Below, one piece after another: positions 32,488-43,201 of a DNA stretch of 64,000 nucleotides (positions are counted from its first letter, which is position 1; the number at the start of each line of letters is the position of its first letter). The notes under the pieces were generated by a model. It had not been told where the DNA came from. It saw only the letters and a program-made list of their open reading frames with translations, and did no database searches. Source of the DNA: Cryptomeria japonica (taxonomy: Eukaryota; Streptophyta; Pinopsida; Cupressales; Cupressaceae); assembly GCF_030272615.1 (NCBI RefSeq), contig NC_081415.1:187614270-187678269 (forward strand), given 5' to 3'. Position numbers and translations under genes: made by a program.

Positions 32488-35400
32488 ATGGCTTCCTCAT
32501 CCTCTATTCCTATATTTGTAGCAAACCCTACCATTGTGGAGAATATAAAATGACCTTGACCCGTTTTCAAAATTATTCCCTAAAATAGAAAAACTAGATG
32601 ACTCTATTGGTGCATTTTCTAAAATCCTGAAGGGAGTCGCGTTTGCTGAAGACCCTAGGGCATACATACATTGCAACATAGAGATTTTAGGAACTAAAGA
32701 TCTAAAGAACATGTATATGAATGAAATCACTGATAAGAATGGGGTAGTGAAACCAGAACATAAGATTGTTGAGGATTTAGGTTTCATTGATATCCTCCAT
32801 ATATCAGAATTTACAGATGAAGTCATTTGGCTATGTCCTTAGCAGGGTTCATGGTGAATTTATATGGCTGGACTCAGTATTTAAGATTACCAAAGAAGCT
32901 ATAAGGGTTGTTACTGGTTTACCCTCCACCAGTTCCAGACCTGACAAGAATAACAAAATCCCTAACAAAGAGGTTATGATGTTAACCGGCACTACATTTG
33001 ACAACTGGTCACTTAGGGTCAATGATATAAAGGATAAAAATGTTAAATTTGCTAGCATGGTCATTGGTTATAAAGTTGGTCATACTAATAGGTTGAATTT
33101 TGTATCAAGTTCTTGTATTCATAGTGCTCATGAAATGATTTTGAACAATGCTAAGATTGATATTTGTGAATGGCTAAAGGATGAACTGTTAGAAAATTTG
33201 CACAAAATCAAAGGTGATAAGAAAGGAACCTTCAAATCTGGAAATCTGATTTTATGTCTAATGCTTTACTTTTCTAAAGAGATCCCCAGTATAGGACATA
33301 AGGATTTCACCTATGATATTTATGTTGGAAAAAAAATGGAGGCAATTACCGGTATGGGATCTAACAGTGATGATTTGGTGAAAGATTACTTGAAGAACTT
33401 CTAAGATAAAATGAAACAAAGGGAAAGGATTTAACAAAGCATCATAGATAAATATAATAAGCAAATATTCTTTGTAGTAAAAAGAGATTAAATTTTTGGT
33501 AATGCTGAAACAATAGAGAAGGTAGTTGACATGCAAAAATAGAGGAAGAAAAGAGAAAAGCTAATGAAAGATGCTTCAAAGTTGGTTCAGGAAGTGACAG
33601 AAGGATTAATGAATATTAGTGGTATTACTAGTAGTGTGAAAAGTCAATCGAAGCAGAAACCAATAGCTCACATTTCCCCTGTGGCTACTTCTTCTGATTC
33701 TGACACTGATTAGGCAATAAAATTCAAGAGAGTGGATAGGAAGAAAAGAAAACCCTCATCAACACCTACTCCATCTCCCAAGAAGTCAAGGACACAAATA
33801 AAGAAGCAACATGTTGTAAGAGATCCTAGTGGTCAGAAGAAGAAGAAGGTCACTCCAAAGAAGAAATCAAAACCTAAGGCACCAGACACTCTTTCACCGG
33901 AGGACTTAATAAATGAAATCAACCAAGAAGGTAACCTTTCAAATGTAAATAAATTTTATCATTCTTTCAATGATTCTGATAAGGAAACCATAGAGGAAAG
34001 CATTATTTTATATCTAGATATATACAAGAGGGAACTCATTGAAGTTATAGATGTTTTGCTGAATGATTTATATTTGAGGTTAGAGGCTAAAAGAATGTCA
34101 ATAATGGAGTCAGACAAGAAACTAAAGGTAGAAGCTCTACTTGTTGTACATCTTGTTAACTCCCAGTAGGAAATTCATGATTTAATATCAGAGGCAAATA
34201 GAACAGGTTTTGTGAGTGGTCACCGACAAGTCAGTCTTATGGCTAGTAGAGTCAAAGAAATAGCAGATGAAACAACAAACAAATGCGACATATTTTTTGT
34301 TGAGAGAGTGAAGAAAGAAGAAAAGGATCGATAGAAGGTAGACAAATATTTTGCTAACGTATACCAAAAGGTTGATAAGGGTAAAGGGAAAATTGGCAAC
34401 ATACTGGATATCACAGTTAAAGATATCCTACCTCCACCGGTACATGACACCCCTCTAGTAGTAGCAGAGGCATGGACACAAACTGAAATTGATCTTGAAG
34501 AAGAGAAGGGAGAGGAAATGATGAGAGATGAAACTAATCTGGAGTCAGACATTATTTTTACTATGAATGTGGACAATCAGGACTTCAACATTGTCATGGA
34601 TAAGGAAACTTATCAGCCTAACACTGAAACATCGGTAGAAGCAGAAATAAAAACCGGAACTGGAAAAGAACATGAATAGAGTATATCAAAACTAGCAGAT
34701 AGAAAGGTTGAAATATAGAATGAGAATAAGGAAGAGGTTAAAGATGGAAACAAGAGTGCAGAATTGGTTAAGGATTCCACAGATGAGAAGAAACCAACTG
34801 CGAAACCTCACACTCCACCTAGCACTTCCACTATGGATAACAAACCTACTAATGTGATAGATGTACATTTAGATTCCATAAGGAAGAGCACTGAATGCAA
34901 TGCCTTAGCATTTATGGCCATTGATGATTCTTTATCAATTTTGCAACTCATTGCACCGGATTGTAAGATAGATCATATTTCTGGATCTTTAGGTAAATTG
35001 GACATATTGTCCAAATTCATTGCTTCAAATATTCAAACTGTAGATAAAATTAATGAAGAGACTATTAAGGAAAGGATGAATAAGGAGAAAAATGAATTCT
35101 TTGATAAGACTATTAAGGACTTTGCAAAGAAGATTGATTCTTTATTACTGGTACTTAATTCCACTATTATGAAATATAAAGAATTGTATAAGGAAGCATG
35201 CAAGCCTCACTGCCTAATAGAAGACATTGATAAGGAGATAAGGAAAACACAAAAAGAGATTCATGATATAGCAGATAATATGATTGTTTCTTTGGAACTT
35301 ACCTCATTTTTGGATCAGGAAATGACAGTTTTTGAGGAAAAGATTGAGAAATTAGAGAAGGAGAAAGCAAGGATAAGAATGAAATCTTGGGAGTTGAAAA

Positions 35401-35627
35401 ATAAACTTGGTCCTAGATTGGACAATCTTCTAACACATTGGATTGAGTTGTCTAAAGAAACTATTCAAGGAGAAAGATCACAGGAGAAACAGATGCATTA
35501 TCTGACCAGAATGATCAGACAGACTAAAACAATTATTTCTAATAGCACCAAATTTATGCAGAGTCTTAATCTGATTTTGGTGGATATGTTTCAGATTGTA
35601 AATAACCGATTACAATCTTTAAGGTAA
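32488..35627 (+). pseudogene. N1 ORF2, copy A: unknown about 1,000-residue protein
   Basis: Starts at ATG 32488 in a strong plant context (GCAATGGCTTCCTCA). After an early frame break at about 32550, and another near 32830, one frame runs to the TAA at 35625-35627. Domains: N-terminal region (about 32560-33400) with EAIRVVTGLPS and NAKIDICEWLKDELLENLHK; a Lys/Arg patch (RVDRKKRKPSS, SPKKSRTQIKK, about 33735-33870) like a bipartite nuclear signal; a middle with KVDKGKGKIG and TVKDILPPP; an acidic linker; and a C-terminal coiled coil (about 34850-35620) with DSIRKSTECNALAFMAIDDS and FEEKIEKLEKEKARIRMKSW. There are at least seven stops; a stretch present in copy B (39131-39268) is deleted near 33490. 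Not assigned to a known family. Confidence 0.7.
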
Positions 35628-35802
35628 AATTTTGGAATTATTTGATTCTTTTTTACATCCTTTGTCATTGATGTCAAAGGGGGAGTAGTGTATTGAGAAA
35701 AATGTACAAAAGGGATCATTTGCTCAGGGGGAGCACTCTCATTTTTTGATCAGTTTTTGGATTTTTTTCATGAGTGTTGCCATTAATGCCAAAGGGGAAT
35801 AT
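35628..35802 (+). other. N1 3' untranslated region and polypurine tract, copy A
   Basis: TCATTGATGTCAAAGGGGGA lies at about 35666-35686 and a second, similar CCATTAATGCCAAAGGGGAA at 35780-35799, the latter directly before the LTR. The second is the functional polypurine tract by position. The first is a duplicate followed by GTAGTGTATTGAG. Confidence 0.65.
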
Positions 35803-36675
35803 TGTTGGCATTATACACTCAGATGAGAATAGTTGATGTTGTCATTGATGGCAACCAACTGGTATTATGGTTCACGAGTTAGACCAACAACAAACATCAT
35901 TTACTGGTACTGGTAGGCACTTCACATTGGCATCCAGTCTACACCAATAGTAGATCATACCGACACTCTAGGATGACTTGGAACAATAATGTTTTGTATT
36001 GTAAAATATATTTTTATTGACGACTTGATGTATTGTAAAGACTCATAAATGTATGAGATCTTGTAAGTCATTTTGTAATGTGGTAGTGATGTAATAAGGC
36101 AATGTAATGAGCGATATATGAGATATTGGAGGATGGTTGTTTATGCATTTTCATGTATCTATTTTGAAGAGCGAATAAGAAGCAGAGCAGAGCGATGTTT
36201 ATTCACCGGCAAGGTTTTTGGTTAAGGTATTTGTTTGAGCTTAAACCGGTACTGAATCAGGCATTGCAGATGCTATTGTAAAGAAGTACATTGTATTTGG
36301 ATCTAACCATCCATTTGTAGTCAATGGAATCCTTTCTATTGTTGAGCAGTGAGCTCTAGGCTGTTGGCCTTCCTACATGTTCAAGCCCCTATTGTATAAG
36401 TAATATTTATTCATATTGGCTAATGAATAAATATTGTGGGTCACAAATCCCACCAAGATTTTTCCCTTACCAGGTTTCCTCGCCAAAAATATCTTTGTTA
36501 TGGTGTGCATTGATGGTTGTATTTCTGTTTCTCCTTGCTACTTTATTATTTGTTTAGGGGCATATTAATCTAGGTTGTAAAGTTGCAACTAAGTTCAAAT
36601 CTTTCATCTATCGGTTAGACATTGATTCACCGCCCCCCCCTCTTAGTGTCTTTGGGACTGTCATAACATCTAACA
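35803..36675 (+). repeat. N1 LTR shared by copies A and B
   Basis: 873 bp from TGTTGGCATTATACACTC to GACTGTCATAACATCTAACA. It follows the polypurine tract of copy A and precedes the primer site of copy B, so it acts as 3' LTR of A and 5' LTR of B. It matches 60153-60988 along its length. Near its end is GATTCACCGCCCCCCCCTC, a C-tract motif seen in all copia-like LTRs of this window. Confidence 0.85.
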
Positions 36676-36677
36676 AT

Positions 36678-36690
36678 TGGTATTAGAGAA
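36678..36690 (+). other. N1 primer binding site
   Basis: TGGTATTAGAG, two bases after the LTR. It differs at one base from the plant initiator-Met site TGGTATCAGAGC used by the copia at 52712-60147. Confidence 0.7.
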
Positions 36691-36747
36691 TAGTCATCTA
36701 TTTGCAAAACTCTAACAGCTTGAGGAATATTCTAAAACCGGTACCAA

Positions 36748-37796
36748 TGGAAAGTTTGAGACAATAGTTAGAAGGAGCTCTTGAAGATTTTGATGCTAAA
36801 AAATTAAAGAATATCAAACTAGAAGATGATCTCAAAAATGCCTAGGAATTCATTAAAGCACTTCAAGAGAACTTGGTTATGGCACAAATTTTGAAACAAG
36901 ATGATGATGAAAAGGAAACTCTTAGAGATATTACATAAAAATTGAGAGAGGAGAACACTAACATGAAGAATAAAATGCAAGATTTAACCATGAGGCTATG
37001 TAAGGATAATGAAGACAGAAAGAGGGAACAAGAATATTTGACCAGAAGACTTAATGAAAGAGATGATGAAACTTTGAGGCTTGGTCATAAAAATGATATG
37101 CTAAAGATAGATTTGACTCACATGAAACATGATAAAGAGGAACTTATGAGATAAGTTAGCATTCTGGAAAATGAGTTGGTCACTGCAAATGAATACAAAG
37201 ACAAATTCAAGAAAAGTTTAGAGAAGCTTGATGATATTATGAAAAGTCAAAAACCTGGTGGAGATATAATTGGACTTCGATTTGAATATGGAGAAAGTTC
37301 TGGGACTGCAAACATTCAAGATCACAAAAAACCAGAAAGACAACATAATGTCTATAAATTCAATGGAAAATGTTTTAATTGCAACAAATATTGTCAGAGA
37401 GAAAATCAGTGCAGATTTAGGAATAATCAGAATACAAATTTACCCACTAGTCAATATTCCAAATGTAATAAAATTGGACATAACTCAGACAATTGCAGAA
37501 TGAATGTAAAATTCTATGCTTGTGATAGATTTGGACACTTATCTAATCAATGCAGAACACAAACTGGTCAAGGTTATCGAAAAGATATTCAACGGAACAA
37601 TGTAACTTGTTATACATGTAACAAGATTGGGCATATTGCAAGATTTTGCAAAAGTAAGACTGCACTGGTGAATAATAAAGAATCTAATGACAAAGGCAAG
37701 GAAAAAGTGGATGAAGTCAAGCAAGAATTTTCTAAACAATGGATTAAGAAGAGAGATCAGAGAATTGATGAATCTGTCTCTGCACTGGTAGAATAG
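36748..37796 (+). pseudogene. N1 ORF1, copy B: coiled coil and four CCHC knuckles
   Basis: From ATG 36748 (MESLRQ, then TAG) through about 350 codons. Residues 1-150 are Glu/Lys/Leu-rich heptads, a long coiled coil. LDDIMKSQKPGGDIIGLRFE follows, then knuckles at about 37366-37650. Knuckle 1 has Gln for the His (CFNCNKYCQRENQC), knuckle 2 lacks its first Cys (YSKCNKIGHNSDNC), knuckle 3 lacks its first Cys (FYACDRFGHLSNQC), and knuckle 4 is intact (CYTCNKIGHIARFC). Knuckles 3 and 4 are intact in copy A and copy B respectively. Stops at 36766 (TAG), near 36842 (TAG), near 36937 (TAA), near 37153 (TAA) and 37794 (TAG). Usual copia Gag has one knuckle, so four is unusual. Confidence 0.8.
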
Positions 37797-37989
37797 GGTA
37801 ACCCTCCACAGGAAAAAGACTATTCATCTAACTAAGGAATAATCCTTAGGGGTATGGAAACAAGTTTAAAATCATGCATTTACCCTTGGTTGATGGTAAG
37901 AAGTTATGATTCTTCTTTACCAATAGATATGTGGAGTTTTTCACTTCACGAGCGAAGCATTTATTGCGGTTGTAAGTTAATTTTTTGGT

Positions 37990-37996
37990 TATAAAG
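37990..37996 (+). promoter_or_regulatory. TATA box upstream of ORF2, copy B
   Basis: TATAAAG at the same place as in copy A, 145 bp before the ORF2 ATG at 38141. Confidence 0.5.
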
Positions 37997-38140
37997 GAAC
38001 TGTAACTTCTCATTTCAACTCACCAAGCATTCAAGCATTCAAGAGAGTGAAATTCCGCAAAGGCATTCTAAAGGCAAAGTAGCGAAGGTCTTTTCAAAGC
38101 ATTCAAGGTTTTCACAATTAAGATGTATTTATCTTTTGCA

Positions 38141-40447
38141 ATGGCTTCCTCATCCTTTGTTCCTGAATTTGTAGAAAACACTACCATTGTGGATAATATA
38201 AAATGACCTAGACCAATTTTCAAAATTATCCCTAAAATAGAAAAACTAGATGACTATTGGTACATTTTCTATAATCTTGAAGTGAGTCGTGTTTGCTGAA
38301 GACCCTAGGGCATACATACATTGCAACATAGAGAGTTTAGCAACTGAAGATCTGAAGAACATGTACATGAATGAAATCACTGATAGGAATGGGGTAGTGA
38401 AACCAGAACATAATATTGTTGAGGATTTAGGTTTCATAGATATCCTCCATATACCGTAATTTACAGATGAAGTCGTCTAATGTGTCCTTAGCAGGGTTCA
38501 CAGTGAACTTATATGGCTGGACTTAGTATTTAAGAATACTAAAGAAGTTATAAGGGTTGTTACTGGTTTACCCTCCACTGGTTCCAAGCGTGAAAAGAAG
38601 AACAAAATCCCTAACAAAGAGGTTATGAGTTTAATTGGTGCTACATTTGACAACCAGTCACTTAGGGTCAATGATATAAAGGATAAAAATGTTAAATTTG
38701 CTAGCATGGTAATTGGCTATAAAGTTGGTCATATTAATAGTTTGAATTCTATGTCAATTTCTTGTATTCACAGTGCTCATGAAATGATTTTGAACAATGC
38801 TAAGATTGATATTTGTGAATGGCTAAAGGATGAACTATTAGAAAATTTACACAAAATCAAAGGTGATAAGAAAGGAACCTTCAAATTTGGAAATCTAATT
38901 GTATGTCTAATGCTTTACTTTTCTAAAGATATCCCTAGTATAGGACATAAAGATTTTGCCTATGATATTTCTGTTGGAAAATAAATAATGGAGGCAATTA
39001 CCGGTATGGGATCTAATAGTGATGAGTTGGTGAAAGATTACTTGATGAAATTCCAATATAAAATGAAACAAAGGGAAAGGATTCCAGAAAGCATCGTAGA
39101 TAAATATGATAAGAAAGTATGATTTGTAGTAAAAAGAGATGAAATATGGATGGAGGCAGTTAAACCAAGGATTGTCTAGATTACAAATATGGGATATGAG
39201 ATGGATTCTCACATCTTAGATTCAAGTGAAAAAAATCTATTAGATGTTCAACCAGAAACTTCAGAAGAAATTTTTGGTAATGCTGAAACAAAAGAGAAGG
39301 AAGTTGAGATGCAAAAACAGAGGAAGAAAAGAGAAAATCTAATGAAAGATGCTTCAAAATTGGTTAAGGAGGTGACAAAAGGATTAATGAATATTAGTGG
39401 TATTGTTGATAGTGTGAAAAGTCAATTGGAGCAGAAACTGGTAGCTTACATTTCCCCTGTGGCTACTTCTTTTGATTCAGACCAGGTAGCAGAATTCAAG
39501 AGAGTGGATAGGAAGAAAAAAAACCCTCACCGGCACGGTCTCCATCTCCCAAGAAGTCAAGGACACAAATAAAGAAGAAACGGGCTATAAGAGAGCCTAG
39601 TGCTCAGAAGAAGAAGGTCACTCCAAAGAAGAAATCAGAACCTAAGGCACCAGACACACTTTCACCAGAAGAGTTAATAAATGAAATCACTCAAGAAGGT
39701 AACCTTGGGAATGTAAATAAATTTTATCATTCTTTCAATGATTCTGATAAGGAAACCATAGAGGAAAGCATTATTTTATATCTAGATATAAACAAGAAGG
39801 TACTCATTGAAGTTATAGATGTTTTGCCGAATGATCTATATTTGAGGTTAGAGGCTAAAAGAATTTCAATAATGGAGTTAGACAAGAAACTAAAGGTAGA
39901 AGCTCTACTTGCTATGCATCCTGTTAACTCCAAATAAAATTGATGATTTAATATCTGAGGAAAATAGAATAGTTTTTGTGAGTGGTCACCAACAAGTTAG
40001 TCTTATGGCCGATAGGGTCAAAGAAATAGAAGATAAAACGATAGACAAATGGGACATATTTTTTGTTGAGAGAGAGAAGAAAGAAGAAAAGGACCGACAG
40101 AAGGTAGACAAATCTTTTGCTAAGGTATACAAGAAGGTTGATAAGGGTAAAGGGAAAATTGGCAATATACCAGATATCACAGTTAAAGATATCCTACCTC
40201 CACCAGTACAGGACACCCCTCTGGTAGTAGCAGAGGCACCAACACAAACTGATATTGAGCCTGAAGAGGAGAAGGCAGAGGAAATAACAAGAGATGACAC
40301 TAATCCAGAGTCAGACATTCTTTTTACTATGAATGTGGATACTCGGGACTTCAACATTGTCATGGATAAGGAAACTACTCAACCTAACATTGAAACATTG
40401 GTAGAAGCATAAACCGAAACCAGAACTGGAAAAGAACATGAACAAAG
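38141..40447 (+). pseudogene. N1 ORF2, copy B, first part
   Basis: Collinear with copy A ORF2 from its ATG. Both copies show a TGA right after the first about 21 codons (NIK stop), so either that break predates both or the true start lies elsewhere or uses splicing. Downstream blocks NWSLRVNDIKDKN-like, NAKIDICEWLKDELLENLHK, KRVDRKKK, KVDKGKGKIGNIPDITVKDI and DTRDFNIVMDKET are readable in two alternating frames. Copy B keeps a segment (39131-39268) missing from A. It is interrupted at 40447 by the gypsy insertion. Confidence 0.7.
40443..40447. repeat. Target duplication CAAAG (left)
   Basis: Perfect match to 50087-50091. Copy A ORF2 reads across the same point without interruption. Confidence 0.9.
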
Positions 40448-41414
40448 TGTCGTGCTCTTTATGTGGTGTACCTATTATACCTATATCTGCAACACAAAAC
40501 ACTCAATAAATTATTATAAGCATCGTTAGAAGATTTAATCAATGAAATGTAAAACCATGGCTAATCTACTTATTGCCTCCTAGTAAATGCGAGTATGAAT
40601 TTTGCTCTCAGATCTTATTATGCAAATTCCAGTGACTTGACTACACCTAGATGGAGGATTTAAGATGATAATGGTGATGCATTTAAGCTATAAATGAGAT
40701 TAAGCTAGATGATTCTATGATAAATGCTAAGATTAAGCTAAAATGATGAACTAGATGCCTATAGTAACAATGCTTATGCTGAAAATAAAATGGGATCATC
40801 AAAATGATATCAAAATTAGGACCCTTTGAGCTCCAAGATGGGGGTTATTTTTAGGATTTTCCAAGGCTAGGGGTGAGTTGGCAAAGATCAACGGTCGAGA
40901 TTGATTTGAAGATATCAATGGTTGAATTGGAGGAGGTTGGAGAAGAGGTTGGATGAAAGGGGTCAATTGGGGGTAGGTAGGAAAATGGGTTGGTTGGAAG
41001 GAGACACTTAGTGACAAGTGTCCAATGAGAGGGAACATGGTGGTTAGAATGAATGGGTTAGGTTTAAGAATGGTTAGGTTAGGTGGTTAGAAGTTAGGAG
41101 AATTTGAATTTAGAAATTCAAATAATAGGAAAATGCTAATTAATTTCAACAACTCATTATTTAATTTGTTTTAATTAATTAGGGGATTTGGAAGAAATGA
41201 TTTTGATGGGGGATAATTAATTAATTTGAATTAATTAATTAAAGGGAGATTGTTGAAATGAACCTATTTAATAAATCCTTAGATTTATTAATAAGTAGAG
41301 GAATGAGTGAATTTTAATCAAATTGCTAATGAATTTAATTAAATTGGGAATATGGATTAATCGAATAATTGCTTATTCAATTAATTATCTTCAGACCATT
41401 TTTGGGTGTATACA
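40448..41414 (-). repeat. 3' LTR of the Tat gypsy
   Basis: 967 bp, plus-strand ends TGTCGTGCTC and GGTGTATACA. Aligns to 49074-50086. It lacks the CATGAAGCTTTGCTCATGAG segment present in the other LTR near 49679. The TATA box of the other copy is mutated here (TTATTTTTAGG). Confidence 0.85.
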
Positions 41415-41430
41415 TTTTGCCCCTCTTTGA
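41415..41430 (-). other. Polypurine tract of the Tat gypsy
   Basis: Minus strand reads TCAAAGAGGGGCAAAA directly before the 3' LTR, the standard plus-strand primer. Confidence 0.75.
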
Positions 41431-43201
41431 AGCGAGGTGTGATGATGTGTTGATTCAAAGAATGATTTCTTTTTGATGATATTGGTTTGATAGGATGCCC
41501 CAGACCTTGGTTGATAAATTGTAGTATGGTGATGCCCCCTCGGGAGATCAATTGAGATAATTGATTTGCCAAGTGGTTGGATGATTGCAAGATTGATGTC
41601 CTGATTAGAAAAAGTTTGATTCCGCAACTTTGATCGATGAAAGTGCGAGTTCTTTGATCACAATGGTGTGGGTTCCATTAATAAGATGAGATCGATAAGA
41701 TCTAGATATAGTTTGGTTTCAAGAATGACACCTCCTGTATAAGACAAAGATGATCAAAAGCGTCTGGTTTCAAGAAAGATATATCATGTATAAGATGTGA
41801 TCAAAATGTCTGGTTTCAGGAAGGATACATCCTATGTAAGACATGATATGATAGATCGGATGTGATCGATTGATAGAATGGATTAAGATTGATTGGATAA
41901 AGAATTGATAGTTTGTTGATATCAGGTTGCAAGATCAATAGATATGCTTGATAGTGATTCGGTTGAGGGGGTAACATAAGATTAGCTCTGGGTTGACAAC
42001 ATCAGGAGAGATGAGTCATTAGTTTGATTGTGTATACACTTATGATGATGCTTTGATGATTCTTGCAATAGATTTAGCCTTGTATAAGATGATCTTGAGA
42101 TTTACCCTTTGATAAGATGAGCTTGGAGATTTAGCCTTTGATAATATGAGCTTGTAGGATCCCATGCAAGAATGAAATGCAAGCTAAATGCAAATGCAAA
42201 TGCAAAACTACGACTGCACTAGTCACTGGATTATTGCTTTTTGTCATCATTGAGCTTTCTGAAATGTGGGAAGTGAATGCAAACATCGATGGTATAATTA
42301 AACCATGATGACTTGAGCATTTCTTTCCTAATTTTGATATGGCAAGTTAACACAAGCATCGAGGTATAATTAAACAAAGATGACTTGAGTGTTATTTGTG
42401 TAAAACAGGCAGTATTAACCATTGGTATATGCAAATTGGAAATGTCTTCGATGATACTCTACTGATCATGTCCTGAGACATATTTGCACCTACTAATGAT
42501 CAATTTACAGATAGTAGACAAGAAAAATATCATGTTCCCTCCTTGTTCCTCTAGTTAGAGACATTCTGGATTCACTCAGAAATCATTATTCAAAAGATAG
42601 CATTTATTGAAAAATGTGTGATGTGCTTAGACTGACGTGCGATAGCTTGATGGTTAATAATGTGATTTCATATTTAACGTTGGATGTGTCTTAGTGTTTT
42701 TGCTTGACCAGTGTTGTCTAACTGTTGTTTTACCTATTTGATTAAGCATGAAATGATCATTTAAGTTTTGCCCCCAGCTAGGTGTAGGATTTTTCCCCAA
42801 GCTTAGAAACAATTATGATATACCCAATGATCCAAACCATGGCGGGAGGTTAGCTGCGGTGGCCATGTTTGCAAAAAAGCTTATGATGGATATGAATAAT
42901 GCTGATGGAAATGAATGCAAGCTGAAATATGCATGAACTAATAGATGGAAGAGATAGCTGACAGATAGTGCATGTTTGCCAGGTTTTCACCGTATGTTTT
43001 TATTGCACTTTTACTGATATATATATTTTTTTTTTGGAAATTTTTTGGTGATTTTTCAATGTTTTTGGAATTTTTGCTGATTTTTTAGACATAGAACCTC
43101 TTTAGATGCATACTATTGATGGGTTCCTTGAGCTGATCCTCATCCTATGTTGATAACTGATATGCTCCTGATCCAAATACTATTATGACAACAAATGAAC
43201 C
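41431..43201 (-). other. 3' untranslated region of the Tat gypsy
   Basis: No coding signal. A loose repeat CTGGTTTCA.GAAKGAYACATC..TGTATAAGA occurs about three times between 41715 and 41855, and GAGCTTG.GATTTAGCCTTTGAT twice near 42075-42160. Short frames on both strands are by-products. Confidence 0.5.

Larger units (their letters stand above)
31389..36675 (+). mobile_element. N1 non-autonomous LTR element, copy A (5'-truncated)
   Basis: Contains the end of ORF1, all of ORF2, a 3' untranslated region, a polypurine tract and an LTR that is also the 5' LTR of copy B. It lacks the 5' LTR and the ORF1 start. No protease, integrase or reverse transcriptase motif was found between ORF1 and the LTR, so the element would need enzymes from another source, most likely a copia element with the same kind of LTR ends. 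Confidence 0.8.

Noticed and set aside
32787-33404. 205-codon frame as a free-standing host gene
   Set aside because: It is the N-terminal part of N1 ORF2; the same frame continues past a stop that is a Gln codon in copy B, and a second copy exists at about 38480-39060.
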